Counted from the stretch's first letter, positions 35,925-45,489 are shown. The stretch is 64,000 bases of DNA from CAADGV01 sp040290295 (GCA_040290295.1 PSMW01000001.1:1-64000), one strand, 5' to 3'. The notes: generated by a model not told the origin, from the sequence alone. Made by a program: numbers and translations.

Positions 35925-36641
35925 TCAGTGCCGTACCTCTACGCCTCCCATAATAATTGTTCCACGGATGATGAGCTTTTGGTTTTCATCGGCTGATTGC
36001 TTGATGGTCTTGTCGGCGAATCCTCCCATCACCGGTGTCCCCTCGAAGATCACAGTCCAGGAGGGGGGCACCTTGATCTCGATCCCTCCCCAGAGGGTGA
36101 ACACATCGAGTACTGCCGGACTGTGCACGATCGCTGCGTTGTGGAGGTCGATCTCGCAGCCTCCCATCACGGCAGTCAATTCGCCCCCGCGAAAATCTTT
36201 CGAGTGCATATTCCGCACCGTGCCCCCGAAGAACGCGGCAGCGTTGACGACCGAACTGTTGTCGGTCTCGATGGGTACGGTCGGCCGCTGGCTCGGCACT
36301 TTCGTGCGCAATGCACCCGAACGAAAGAGCAGCAGTACGCCAAGCGCCACTAAGAGCAGAGGCCAGAAGTCCCATAACCGGAAGCTGAACATATCCAACC
36401 GATCCACCAGTAATGCTGCGCCGATGAACGCAAGGACGACTCCCAAAAATCTGCTTGCGTGCGTCTCTGGCGAAAGGATCTTGACGATGCCGTACACCAT
36501 CAGAAGTGCAGGCCAGTAACGCAAGTAATCGCGGGCGTAGAGAATCTCCAAGTTGTCCAACGTCAACAGCACGCCGATGACGACGATGATCAAGCCCAAG
36601 ACGACTTGCGGGCGTATCCGTAACGGAGATTTCGATTCCAT
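35925..36641 (-). CDS. LiaF-like membrane stress protein (LiaI/LiaF-type domains)
   Basis: 238 residues. The N-terminus has three to four TM helices of the LiaI-LiaF type (VVLGLIIVVIGVLLTLDNLE, YWPALLMVYGIVKILS, FLGVVLAFIGAALLVDRLDM, WPLLLVALGVLLLF). The C-terminal beta-rich domain has FFGGTVRNMHSKDFRGGELT and VMGGCEIDLHNAAIVHSPAV, the pattern of the cell-wall-active antibiotic response domain. In Firmicutes LiaF restrains a kinase sensing envelope damage. Here the neighbours are a LytS/LytTR pair. It begins two bases after the upstream gene stops. Confidence 0.8.
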   Translation of the reverse strand: MESKSPLRIRPQVVLGLIIVVIGVLLTLDNLEILYARDYLRYWPALLMVYGIVKILSPETHASRFLGVVLAFIGAALLVDRLDMFSFRLWDFWPLLLVALGVLLLFRSGALRTKVPSQRPTVPIETDNSSVVNAAAFFGGTVRNMHSKDFRGGELTAVMGGCEIDLHNAAIVHSPAVLDVFTLWGGIEIKVPPSWTVIFEGTPVMGGFADKTIKQSADENQKLIIRGTIIMGGVEVRH

Positions 36642-36643
36642 AG

Positions 36644-37012
36644 TTACCTCGTTGTTGTGTTGATGGATGGAGAAGAAGGTTCACCGGGGCGTTCGGCGGA
36701 TTGCCAGATCAAGTAGAGACCGAAGCCGATGAGCATGAGGGGCCAGGTGTCGCCAAAGTGGAGTCCCCAAAGCCGGAGAAACGACACTTGCAACCATAGT
36801 CCCAGGACGACGAGCCAAAATCCGGTTGCGCGCTGATGCGGCGTGAAGAGTCGAACAACGCCCGCGGCAATGAGGACGAGTGGCCAGAATCTCCAGACGG
36901 GGAATCGTTCGATGATGCCGATGTTCATGAGCAGCAGGAGAAGTCCGAACGTCACGAGAAATCCGCCGATCCACCAGCGGCGTGAATGCCAACGTGTTGC
37001 AGCTATGTCCAT
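36644..37012 (-). CDS. Small LiaI-like/DUF5668 membrane protein
   Basis: 122 residues with four hydrophobic segments (WWIGGFLVTFGLLLLLMNIG, FWPLVLIAAGVVRLFTP, FWLVVLGLWLQVSFL, WPLMLIGFGLYLIWQS). The FWP...G pattern repeats that of the downstream LiaF-like protein, so the two are related. It is the first gene of the module on this strand (37012 down to 33986). A 188-base stretch upstream (37013-37200) holds no convincing gene and probably its promoter. AGGGAGG lies just before the ATG. Confidence 0.78.
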   Translation of the reverse strand: MDIAATRWHSRRWWIGGFLVTFGLLLLLMNIGIIERFPVWRFWPLVLIAAGVVRLFTPHQRATGFWLVVLGLWLQVSFLRLWGLHFGDTWPLMLIGFGLYLIWQSAERPGEPSSPSINTTTR

Positions 37013-37200
37013 ATAACCTCCCTAAGGTGAGGTCCCATGCAATATACGACAGCGATCGAATATTGTTCCCGAGTTTTCGGCAAACGGAGGTGATGCATCG
37101 GTGAACGGTGGATGGCACCCGACCATGATCGACTCTTGTGTTATGCGCTGCTCTTGTCTGTTCGAGAGTCCGAACATTCTGCTCTGATCTCGCCAACGCT

Positions 37201-37407
37201 TCATCCTAGCCGTTGCTGCTGCATCGCCCGTTCTGACTGCGTTGCCCCGAGTGCGAGATCGGTAAGTTGTATGAGCGCTGGAATCTGTTGCTCGACGTAT
37301 GCGGCGTGTGTGGGTTGTTCCTCATCCTCCTGACGCTACCTCGTTGCAAGCCGAGCGCGCTCGGGATTGATGACTTCATCGAACAGCGTCCGTGCTGAGC
37401 ATTTCAT
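37201..37407 (-). pseudogene. Short ORF after priA interrupted by in-frame TAG
   Basis: Reading the minus strand from ATG 37407 (GGTGGG just upstream; an ATG at 37416 overlaps the priA TAA) gives MKCSARTLFDEVINPERARL ATR, then TAG at 37336-37338. The same frame continues RQEDEEQPTHAAYVEQQIPA LIQLTDLALGATQSERAMQQ QRLG to TGA 37201-37203. Both halves have protein-like composition (charged/amphipathic), while the other frames do not. Without the TAG the product would be about 67 residues, translationally coupled to priA. I do not recognise it. Alternatively only the first 23-26 codons are translated, or neither part is real. Confidence 0.4.
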
Positions 37408-37415
37408 CCCACCCA

Positions 37416-39944
37416 TTACATCAAATCGACCGGGTCGATATCGACCGACACTCGAACCGTCTTTTGCGACGTGAGCGCCTTCGTCATCACGGATCGTATC
37501 GCATTGCGCATCTCGGCACCCGTGGGGTCGTGTGCCTTTGCACTTTTGAGGATGACGTGCCACCGATAGTTGTTCTTGATCTTACTGATGACGGCAGGTG
37601 AAGGACCGAGCACAGAAAACGTTTTCGCGCTTGCGTGCAGTGCCTCCGCGAAACGCTCGGCTTCCTCCTGCACAGGCCGTTCGTTCCTGCCTTTGAATTC
37701 GATGAGAGCCAGCCGTGCATACGGCGGGTAACTCAGCTCCCTTCGTTCTTCCAACTCTTCCCTCATAAACTGATGGTCATTGTGATCGACGACGTGCCTG
37801 AGGGAATAGTGTTTCGGTTGATGTGTTTGGATGATGACCTCACCTTTCAAGGTACTCCGGCCGGCGCGCCCCGCCACTTGTGTCAGCAATTGGAAGGTGC
37901 GTTCAGAGGCGCGGAAGTCCGGCAACAGCATTTGTGTATCCGCGGAGATCACCCCGACGAGCGTCACGCGTGGAAAGTCCAATCCCTTGGCAACCATTTG
38001 TGTTCCGAGCAGGATGTCAGCCTCACCGTCGCCGAAGCGTTGCAACAAGCGTTCGTGCGCGCCCTTGTGAGAGGTGGTATCGAGATCCATGCGTAACACT
38101 CTGGCATCGGGGAAGAGCGCCTCCAATTCGTGTTCGACACGTTGCGTACCCGCCCCTCGTTGCTGCAATGCAGGTGCTTGGCAGGAAGGGCACACCAGCG
38201 GCGGCTTCTGCGTTCGCCCGCAATAGTGGCAACGCAGATGTTTGTGTGTGAGATGGTAGGTGAGAGTCACGTTGCAATTGGGGCACATCAACGTTGCACC
38301 ACAATCCATACACTCGATGAACGGAGCGAACCCGCGACGATTCTGAAGCAAGATGATGCCCTCATTGCGATCGAGACGCTCGCGAATCTTCTCACGCAGT
38401 AAACGGGAGAAGGATGACTGTTGAAACTCGCGCAGCTTCATTCTTGTCTCTTCCGTTGCGGCTGCTTTCATGGCACGATACTCGTGCTTGCGTTCCTCCG
38501 TCATGTCCACGATGGTGATCGCGGGCATCGGCACGTGCTGCACGCGTTCGGGCATTTCCAAAAGACGATACTTACCGATCTGCACGTTGAAGAACGACTC
38601 CGCCGACGGCGTTGCGGAACCGAGCACCACAACCGCGGCGTTGAGGTTCGCGCGTACGACCGCTACATCGCGCGCATGATAGCGCGGCGTTGTGTCGAAC
38701 TGTTTGTAGGATGGTTCGTGCTCTTCATCGACGACAAGCAAACCGAGCCGTTGCAGCGGCGCAAAGACCGCCGAACGTGGTCCAATGACGATACGGTAGT
38801 CTCCTCGTCGCGCCCGCTCCCACACTTCATGCCTTTCGGTAGGCGACATGTTGCTGTGCACGACGGCGACCTGCTCGCGAAAGTGACTCTTGAATCGACG
38901 AGCAATCTGTGGTGTCAACGAGATTTCGGGTACCAACACCAGTGCACTCTTGCCGAGTTGGAGACACGCACGAATGGCCTCGATGTACACTTGCGTTTTG
39001 CCGCTTCCCGTCACCCCGTGAAGCAAGAACACAGCGGCAGTTTCGGCGTTTAGCGCTTCCGTCACTGTGCGTAGCACCGTGCGCTGCGTGTCGTTGAGTA
39101 AAAGTGTTAGAGTTTGCTCTTCCGTGCCGTACTGTTGTTGGGTCGGCACTTCGCGTTTCGTTATAGGGATAATGCCCGCCTTGCTATAGGCTTTCAGCAT
39201 CGTACTCGACGTTCCCGCCTTCTTCAGGAATTCCCTGACGGGCATTTCTGCGATGCCCTCCTCGTGCATCGAGAGGATCGTGTCGAGGAATCTGCGCGCT
39301 TTTTTCTTTCGAGGGGTCAGCTGTTGCACTTCCTCTTTCGCCTTCTCGACATCAAGCCGTGCAAGAAGCAGGTACTCCTGCGTGGGAAGCTTCACAGTCC
39401 GGCGAGGGAGTACCTCTTCCGTTGCAACGAGTCCGGCTTTTTCCAACTCATGCAACACCTGATTGATGCTCTTCAGGCCCGTGCGTTGCTGGAGTTCAGC
39501 GGAACTGAGCGTTGTGTGCTCGCGCAGCAGGTTGAACAGCTTTTGACGCTGTTTGGAACGCTGAGCCGCTGCTGCAATCGCCATGTCGGTAGCTGCGGGA
39601 GTCAACCGCACCATACGTTTCGTCGAAAGGGCAAAAGCGTGCGGGAGAGCATTCTTGATTACTTCACCGAGAGGAGCGAGGTAATAGTTTGCGATCCACC
39701 GACACAACTGCAGCAACTCGTCCGGCAGTACCGGCGAGGGATCGAGAATGTCGAGGATGGGTTTCAGCGACGTGAGCGTTGTCGAGTCGGGATGTTCGAC
39801 GATGAGACCCGTTGCATACTTTTTTCCGAACGGGACCAACACACGAACGCCGACTCCAGCGGAGTCCTCAAGCCCAGGAGGGATCTGATATGTGAACGTC
39901 GCATCGGCCGCAATGGGGAGTGCAACGTTAGCGAGCTTCGGCAT
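37416..39944 (-). CDS. priA: Primosomal replication restart helicase PriA
   Basis: About 842 residues from ATG 39944 (MPKLANVALPIAADATFTYQ). The N-terminal 3'-end-binding domain is followed by a winged helix and a superfamily 2 helicase core: Walker A GVTGSGKTQVYIEAI, Walker B LLVVDEEHEPSYKQF, motif SATPSAESFF. Zinc-binding cysteines occur in MDCGATLMCPNCNV and CHYCGRTQKPPLVCPSCQAP. The C-terminal helicase motifs include GTQMVAKGLDFPRVTLVG and QVAGRAGRSTLKGEVIIQT. PriA reloads the replisome at stalled forks. The open frame upstream to 40106 is antisense-like. It is intact. Confidence 0.96.
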   Translation of the reverse strand: MPKLANVALPIAADATFTYQIPPGLEDSAGVGVRVLVPFGKKYATGLIVEHPDSTTLTSLKPILDILDPSPVLPDELLQLCRWIANYYLAPLGEVIKNALPHAFALSTKRMVRLTPAATDMAIAAAAQRSKQRQKLFNLLREHTTLSSAELQQRTGLKSINQVLHELEKAGLVATEEVLPRRTVKLPTQEYLLLARLDVEKAKEEVQQLTPRKKKARRFLDTILSMHEEGIAEMPVREFLKKAGTSSTMLKAYSKAGIIPITKREVPTQQQYGTEEQTLTLLLNDTQRTVLRTVTEALNAETAAVFLLHGVTGSGKTQVYIEAIRACLQLGKSALVLVPEISLTPQIARRFKSHFREQVAVVHSNMSPTERHEVWERARRGDYRIVIGPRSAVFAPLQRLGLLVVDEEHEPSYKQFDTTPRYHARDVAVVRANLNAAVVVLGSATPSAESFFNVQIGKYRLLEMPERVQHVPMPAITIVDMTEERKHEYRAMKAAATEETRMKLREFQQSSFSRLLREKIRERLDRNEGIILLQNRRGFAPFIECMDCGATLMCPNCNVTLTYHLTHKHLRCHYCGRTQKPPLVCPSCQAPALQQRGAGTQRVEHELEALFPDARVLRMDLDTTSHKGAHERLLQRFGDGEADILLGTQMVAKGLDFPRVTLVGVISADTQMLLPDFRASERTFQLLTQVAGRAGRSTLKGEVIIQTHQPKHYSLRHVVDHNDHQFMREELEERRELSYPPYARLALIEFKGRNERPVQEEAERFAEALHASAKTFSVLGPSPAVISKIKNNYRWHVILKSAKAHDPTGAEMRNAIRSVMTKALTSQKTVRVSVDIDPVDLM

Positions 39945-40014
39945 GGAACCAATTTCGACAAAACGCGATAGAAGGGCAACGCTTATCGTGGTTCCAACGG
40001 AACGCGAACACGAG

Positions 40015-40266
40015 TCATGATGACCGCGGCGGCTCGAACCCTCTGTAGGTATCGAACCGAGAATCGTAGAAGACGATGTTGAAGTTGCTGTCGCGCAACG
40101 TCCCACCCGACGGATAGAGATAGAATTCGGCGATCGTGTCGGTAACCTTGTTGACGGGCTTGCCGTTCTCTGTGTAGAACTTCAACGTGTAGTAGCCGAA
40201 CGTGTAGGAAGCGGTCTTGAGTTGTTCGAAGATGTTCTCGTCGTTGAAGAGGTAGAGGTCGCGCAT
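40015..40266 (-). CDS. Hypothetical protein (83 aa)
   Basis: 83 residues rich in aromatic amino acids (NIFEQLKTASYTFGYYTLKF, YRGFEPPRSS at the end), with no signal peptide or TM helix. It lies three bases after the SDR stop, on the same strand, so it is probably co-transcribed with it. No family is recognised. The composition (Phe, Tyr, Asp, Asn) looks coding rather than random. Confidence 0.6.
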   Translation of the reverse strand: MRDLYLFNDENIFEQLKTASYTFGYYTLKFYTENGKPVNKVTDTIAEFYLYPSGGTLRDSNFNIVFYDSRFDTYRGFEPPRSS

Positions 40267-40269
40267 GCG

Positions 40270-41046
40270 TTACGTCCCTCGCCGATACACCATCGTGACA
40301 CTGGCTTGGTCGGTTGGGGTCATCTGTAGTTCGCTGATGTTCACATGAGGAGGTCGCGTAGCGCAGAACACGACGGCTTCGGCAACGTCTTTCGGTGTCA
40401 ACGGGGTCATGCCTTCGTACGTCTTTGCTGCACGTGTAGCGTCTCCACGATATCGTACCATGCTGAACTCCGTTTGCACCAGACCGGGGTCCACGCTGCT
40501 GACGCGGATCGGCGTACCCAACATGTCCATGCGCAAGCTGCGCGTCAGCCCGACAACGGCGAACTTGGTAGCGGAATACACATTTCCCATGGGGTAGGTT
40601 TGATGTCCCGCGATCGAGCCGATAGTGATGAGGTGCCCCTCGTTTCGCTCGATCATGCCGGGCAGCACAGCACGAGTGACGTAGAGAACTCCTTTGATAT
40701 TCGTATCGATGATCTCCTCCCAATCCTCCACGTTGCCTTCGTGCAATTTCGCGAGTCCACGCGCCAGCCCCGCGTTGTTCACAAGGATGCCGATGTTTTT
40801 CCAATCTTGACTGAGTGAAGCGAACGCTGCTTCCACCTCGTATCGGCGCCGGACGTCGAGAGGCAGCGAATGCGTTTCGATGGAGAACGTGTCCCGAAGT
40901 CTTCGAGCAAGTTCGTCGAGTCGTTCCTTCCTTCGTGCAATCAGCAATAAGCGGCAGCCGAGTCGGGCAAATTCTTCTGCGCAAGCAGCCCCGATGCCGC
41001 TCGATGCGCCGGTGATACACACGATCGTGTCTTTCAACGTTGTCAT
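40270..41046 (-). CDS. Short-chain dehydrogenase/reductase (SDR)
   Basis: About 258 residues from ATG 41046. The Rossmann cofactor motif is CITGASSGIGAACAEEF, with NNAG in IGILVNNAGLARGL, catalytic Ser in ITIGSIAGHQTY, and YxxxK in NVYSATKFAVVGL. The SRIKR-like basic residues after the second strand (IARRKERLDEL) favour NADP(H). In this group many enzymes act on serine/3-hydroxy acids (YdfG type), but substrate is not fixed by sequence. It overlaps nothing; DUF885 ends 24 bases upstream. Confidence 0.93.
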   Translation of the reverse strand: MTTLKDTIVCITGASSGIGAACAEEFARLGCRLLLIARRKERLDELARRLRDTFSIETHSLPLDVRRRYEVEAAFASLSQDWKNIGILVNNAGLARGLAKLHEGNVEDWEEIIDTNIKGVLYVTRAVLPGMIERNEGHLITIGSIAGHQTYPMGNVYSATKFAVVGLTRSLRMDMLGTPIRVSSVDPGLVQTEFSMVRYRGDATRAAKTYEGMTPLTPKDVAEAVVFCATRPPHVNISELQMTPTDQASVTMVYRRGT

Positions 41047-41069
41047 ACGTGGTGATAGTGATAGGCCGA

Positions 41070-42794
41070 TCAAAACAATGTGCTTATCTCATCTCTCAGA
41101 CCCAGATATTCCCATCGGAGCAGAGCGATCGGAACGTTCCCGTTGCGCCATACGTAGTTATGCAGCGCACGGAGATCGAACCGCTCGCCCAGCGTGGTTT
41201 GTGCATCAGCAATGAGCTTGATGATCTGCATCTTGCCGATCTGGTACGTAATTGCTTGTCCGGGTCCGGCGGCAAACCATGCTGCTTCTTCCTGCGCTGT
41301 GGCTTCATCCATGGGCACGCGCTGAGCAAGATAACGTGCGGCATCTGAGATGGTGAACTCACCGCGCGCGAGCTTGACATCTACCTCCACGCGCAATGCC
41401 CGCAAGCGCATGAAGCGATAGATGATCTCGCGCGTGCGCGGCCGATCGTCGAAAAGCCCGTGTTGCAGCATCATCTCTTCTGCATAGAAGCCAATCCCTT
41501 CGATCGGACCGGAATCGATATAGTACCGTCGTGTGATACGTGGATTGGACCCGGAGAGGACGAGTTGAAAGAAGTGGCCCGGAATGCCTTCGTGGACGAT
41601 GATCGGCCGCGGGTCGATCGCCATTGAGAGGGCGAAAAAGGGAAGCGTGGGAGACGGATCGAGAATGTACTTGCTCGCATCGTGTCCGATGCGTCCTATG
41701 GATGTGAGATCGTCGGCAACGCCGAGCCACCGCAGCGGCGCGAGAAAGGCAGGCATGCGAACGTTGCGGTATCGTCCCATCCATTTCGGCACATCGAGTA
41801 TTTCTTTTTCGACGAGGAACATCCGAATGCGCTCTTCGTTGCGTGTCTGTTGCGCGATCTGCTCGTCCACGGTGGCGAACAGCGGAGGCTGTGCCAACCC
41901 CTTGTTGCGGAGCGCTTCGAATTGTTCGAACGCCACTGCTCGCTCCCATTCCCACCGACCCATCTGCAAAATCTCATCGCTCGTGTAGGGCATCAAGGCA
42001 ACGCGCTTCAGGTAGCGGTCGTACGCTTGCTTGCCGATGGCGAACGTGGTGGTCGTGCGTGGCAATGAGGCGCGCAACCACTCTCGATACTTGACAAGTT
42101 CGTCGCTCGCTTTTTGCACTGCATCCACAAACCGTGGGCGGATTGCTTCCGGGAGGAGCAAGCGAAGTTCCTGTGAAAACGTTGCGAGCTGTGATTCGAT
42201 CTGCGCCAACGTTGCGATGGTGTTGGAGGCGAACGGCGCAACGCACTCGATCAAATTCGATCGAGCATGTTGAAGGGTTGCTGGGATGGATTCCAACCGT
42301 ATCACGAGGTTGCGGGCGCGCTCCTCCAAGAAAGGGGGTGGTTCGAGGATCAGCTCGTACACCGACCCGAGCGTCTGCTGAACGTAGAAATCAGGATCGC
42401 GTTGCGGTGATCGCACGACATTCCGCTCGTGGTCCACGCGGAGGATTGCCGAACGCAGCAACAGGAAATCCACACTATCCGCGACCGTCCATCCCGTACG
42501 ATCCAGCTTCGATAAGCGGTCGAGAAATTCTCTCCATCGTGCGTCATAGTGCTGGAGCGCCTGCGGTGACCAGTCCGGTGTCCAGCCGTCGGGGCGCTGG
42601 ACGCGGTTCACATCGTCGTGCGTTGAAGGTTGTTGCGATGCACGCCAAGAGAAGAACTCGTATGCAAGAAGTTGGAGCTCCGACGCACTGAACTCCGCGT
42701 GCGCCGAGCACGCAACGAAGAGGGTTGCAACAAGAATCCAAAGTGCCATGATGTACTGAGAGAGCGTGTGGAAGATTTGTCGTCGCACCATCAT
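41070..42794 (-). CDS. DUF885-family exported metallopeptidase-like protein
   Basis: 574 residues with an N-terminal signal (ALWILVATLFVACSAHA). The putative zinc motif is IIVHEGIPGHFFQLVLSG (HExxPGH), and the C-terminal half has SGPIEGIGFYAEEMMLQHGL, both characteristic of DUF885. The family is related to gluzincin peptidases and presumed to cut peptides in the periplasm or be surface-anchored. Its ATG overlaps the stop of the upstream M49 gene (ATGA), so the two are co-translated, forming a peptide-degrading pair. Confidence 0.87.
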   Translation of the reverse strand: MMVRRQIFHTLSQYIMALWILVATLFVACSAHAEFSASELQLLAYEFFSWRASQQPSTHDDVNRVQRPDGWTPDWSPQALQHYDARWREFLDRLSKLDRTGWTVADSVDFLLLRSAILRVDHERNVVRSPQRDPDFYVQQTLGSVYELILEPPPFLEERARNLVIRLESIPATLQHARSNLIECVAPFASNTIATLAQIESQLATFSQELRLLLPEAIRPRFVDAVQKASDELVKYREWLRASLPRTTTTFAIGKQAYDRYLKRVALMPYTSDEILQMGRWEWERAVAFEQFEALRNKGLAQPPLFATVDEQIAQQTRNEERIRMFLVEKEILDVPKWMGRYRNVRMPAFLAPLRWLGVADDLTSIGRIGHDASKYILDPSPTLPFFALSMAIDPRPIIVHEGIPGHFFQLVLSGSNPRITRRYYIDSGPIEGIGFYAEEMMLQHGLFDDRPRTREIIYRFMRLRALRVEVDVKLARGEFTISDAARYLAQRVPMDEATAQEEAAWFAAGPGQAITYQIGKMQIIKLIADAQTTLGERFDLRALHNYVWRNGNVPIALLRWEYLGLRDEISTLF

Positions 42795-44470
42795 CGGAAA
42801 AGTTCAGCCACAGGAAAACGAGGAGCGATATCTACGGGGACATCCTTGAGCTTGTCCAGCACTGTTTGCATCTCGGGCCGAACCACCACGTAGGAGTCGA
42901 GCATGACCTGTGCTTTGTCGTAATTGCCTTCGGCTTGGAGGGTGAGAATGTCGCCGGTAAGTTTCGCGACGGCGGACTTCACCTTCTCTTGCACGACGCT
43001 GAATGTGCCCGACGCCCGATCGAAGACGAAAGCACCCGCATCCATCAAGTAGTTGAATTGCAGAGCGATGCCCTTGCCGTGCGCTTCGTTCAGGCCGAAC
43101 CGAACCGACCGAAACGCGCTCGCCAGAAACGTCACGTACATCTGACGCTCGAAGGATTTGTCCAAGACGCCCTTGTCCACCAAATATTGGAGTGCCCACA
43201 ACCCGCTGATGTCGGCTTTTGCCTCTTCGATTGCCGAGTACAACTCCTTCAACTCCTGGCGGACCGTCGTCTTGCGTCGATTGCGCGTGATTGCTTGAGG
43301 ACCAAGGCCATGCATCAACTCGTGAGCGAGGATGTGTTTGAAGAAGGGATCGAACGCGACGAGCGGTTGTTCCTCCGGAGTGATCGCCCGTTGTGCAATC
43401 GGCCGAAGCACAGCATCGAACTTTGCCTGCTGTACGTTCCGAAGCATGACCCGCTTGCTTCCCTTTTCGGTGACGACACGCTCGTCATTGGGTAAGTTGA
43501 ATGCGGCGGTTTGGACGCCCTTGTTCGCCTCACCGCCGACGAGAATTTCGTCCACAACGCGGATGGGGGCGAGCGCTCCGAGTTTTCTTCCGCGGTGTTG
43601 GGGCGCGACGGGCAGGTGGTTTTCCAACTCCTGCAGGTAGGTAGAAAACTTCGCGAGCTTTTCCGTCTCCGCGTCGTTCCGCAGTGTGAGGAACGCCTCG
43701 AAGGCAGCCTTGTAGCCGAACAACTCATCCATGTACGTTTCGTAGGATCCGATCGTCGGTTCGATGGGGCTGTCCAAATCCATCCAGGCGACATCACTCG
43801 CATAGTAGTCGTTGCTTAGGAATGCGTCGGCGCGTTTGGAGAGAAAAGCCTTGAGCGAAGCATTGTCGGTCAGTGCAGCAGCCTCGCGTAACAATGCCGC
43901 TGCCGGCTCCAGCCATTGACGATACTCTTCGCTGTACGGAACGAGTTTCAACGCGCCGTTCGCGTCGCGGCGGACGGTGGTGAAAAATCCCCGCGCCTTC
44001 TCTTGTTCATTCGGCGGCAACGTTGCGACCCACGTTTCAAATTCCTGCTTCGTCATGTCTTCGGGATAGTAATTTGCGCCGAGCGGTTTGCGTGGCGGTA
44101 CCCCCTCGATGAAGGCCGAGTCGTGGTCGAGCGCAGACCAAGGACTCTTGTTGAGCACAAATAGTCGGTACCGGAGTTTTCCCTCCGCCGTCGTGTCGGT
44201 GGCGAGTTTGTCGCGAAGCGCCGCGTTCCCGCTCCATACCTGACGCAGATAGATTTCATCCATCAAGCGCGAAGCGTGGATGAGTTTCTCGAGTGCCTTA
44301 CGGTCTCCGGCAGAGAGAGTCGAAATGTCGGCGCTGATCTCGACGGGTGCAAACCGATTGAGCTTCGCTTGCAGCAGGGATTCCATTGTTGATTCCTTTT
44401 TGGGTGAACTGCATCCTGTTGCGAGTGCCAGTGCACACGCAAAAGTTGAAAGAAGGGGAGAACGTTTCAT
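42791..44470 (-). CDS. M49-family (dipeptidyl-peptidase III-like) metallopeptidase lipoprotein
   Basis: About 559 residues from ATG 44470. The signal ends in a lipobox (FACALALATGC), so it is a lipoprotein. The zinc motif is ILAHELMHGLGPQAI, an HExxH form in place of the HExxGH of classical DPP III, with the second motif SAIEEAKADISGLWAL (EExKAD). It probably removes dipeptides from peptide N-termini in the periplasm. It forms a translationally coupled pair with the DUF885 gene downstream. The 430-base spacer upstream separates it from a divergent membrane-protein gene. Confidence 0.88.
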   Translation of the reverse strand: MKRSPLLSTFACALALATGCSSPKKESTMESLLQAKLNRFAPVEISADISTLSAGDRKALEKLIHASRLMDEIYLRQVWSGNAALRDKLATDTTAEGKLRYRLFVLNKSPWSALDHDSAFIEGVPPRKPLGANYYPEDMTKQEFETWVATLPPNEQEKARGFFTTVRRDANGALKLVPYSEEYRQWLEPAAALLREAAALTDNASLKAFLSKRADAFLSNDYYASDVAWMDLDSPIEPTIGSYETYMDELFGYKAAFEAFLTLRNDAETEKLAKFSTYLQELENHLPVAPQHRGRKLGALAPIRVVDEILVGGEANKGVQTAAFNLPNDERVVTEKGSKRVMLRNVQQAKFDAVLRPIAQRAITPEEQPLVAFDPFFKHILAHELMHGLGPQAITRNRRKTTVRQELKELYSAIEEAKADISGLWALQYLVDKGVLDKSFERQMYVTFLASAFRSVRFGLNEAHGKGIALQFNYLMDAGAFVFDRASGTFSVVQEKVKSAVAKLTGDILTLQAEGNYDKAQVMLDSYVVVRPEMQTVLDKLKDVPVDIAPRFPVAELFR

Positions 44471-44900
44471 GGTTTGCCTTTCAGGCTGATCGTCAGGGAG
44501 TGTCATGTGTTTGATCTATCTAAAGGTACGTTGTGGTGAGGAGAGAAGCAACGAGTGCGGGTCTCGTGGATTCCGAGAGACAATCTCACGCGAAGGTGCG
44601 AAGAAGAACCACAAACTTTCAATGGATCGACGTTGTCCTCCTTTCTCATCATCACTGCATGCTCACTGGAGCGGTGAAGTGGTTCGAGATGGAAATCGAA
44701 ACACATCCATTCCCTTCACAGCTTTGTGTCTTTGCGTGAACCTCCAACGCGGGATTGGGAAATCTGGATGGCTCTTGAATTGCACCTGATTGTTCATTAG
44801 CTTCACGAGCGAGGAGCGGATATCGGTGTAACGCTCTTCGCCTGCACTTCGCTACTCTGGGGGGGATTCTCTAGACCCACTCACCAGAAAGGAGGCAGTC
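44471..44900. other. 430-base divergent intergenic region
   Basis: The region lies between the divergent M49 peptidase and the 194-aa membrane protein. Several short ORFs cross it but none has a ribosome binding site or convincing composition. It should hold promoters for both neighbours. I see no clear repeat or hairpin. Confidence 0.5.
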
Positions 44901-45485
44901 ATGAAATTTACGCTCAACAACATCCTCACCTTGTTGCTCATTACGATCGCCGGCATGCTGGGCAGTCTCATCGTCGGTTTGATAGTGTACGGTGGCTCCA
45001 TCTTCTTGCCGGTGCATCCGGGCTTCTCGTTTGTAGCGTACGGCTTGAGCGGCGGGTTCATCTTCGCGTTCTATCATGTGCGCGGATTATCCGAAACGAT
45101 CACCACAGCAGTTGTGGTGAGCGCCGTGCAGTTTGCAATCTCCACAACGTGGATTACGGTGCTGAACGCAGCGATCTGGTCGTTCGGTGTCAATCTGCTC
45201 GTTGTGCTGCTGGCTTTTATTTTTGAACGAAAGCTCGCACCGCTCAAGCAGGCAAAATTTGTTGTGGTCGGTTTGGCGTACGGCGCCATGTTTGTACTGC
45301 TCACGCTGATCGTCGCCGAACTGACGGGGGTGAGCGAAATGCCTGCGATCGTTTTTCGTCAGAACTTTGTCGATGGCTTGCTGATCGGCATCGGGTTGGG
45401 CATCGGCGTCGAAGGCGGCGAGGCGTTCGTTCATTCGGTCGAGCATCATCGTCAGACAAAGGCGCAGCAAGCGAAGGCAGGCTGA
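44901..45485 (+). CDS. Hypothetical integral membrane protein (194 aa)
   Basis: A strong GAAAGGAGG site (44888-44896) precedes the ATG. Five hydrophobic segments are seen: NILTLLLITIAGMLGSLIVG, GFSFVAYGLSGGFIFAFYHV, TAVVVSAVQFAISTTWITVL, WSFGVNLLVVLLAFIFE and AKFVVVGLAYGAMFVLLTLI, followed by a Gly-rich stretch LLIGIGLGIGVEGGEAFVH and a charged His/Gln tail. No family is recognised and no catalytic motif is visible. It is divergent from the peptidase genes and precedes hemN. Confidence 0.78.
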   Translation: MKFTLNNILTLLLITIAGMLGSLIVGLIVYGGSIFLPVHPGFSFVAYGLSGGFIFAFYHVRGLSETITTAVVVSAVQFAISTTWITVLNAAIWSFGVNLLVVLLAFIFERKLAPLKQAKFVVVGLAYGAMFVLLTLIVAELTGVSEMPAIVFRQNFVDGLLIGIGLGIGVEGGEAFVHSVEHHRQTKAQQAKAG

Positions 45486-45489
45486 CGTT

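Noticed and set aside
37112..37333. Plus-strand 73-aa ORF downstream of the LiaI-like gene
   Set aside because: Cys/Ser-rich random-looking composition, no ribosome site; opposite strand has a better candidate.
44505..44789. 94-aa ORF upstream of the 194-aa membrane protein
   Set aside because: No ribosome site and random-looking residues; the region is a divergent intergenic spacer.
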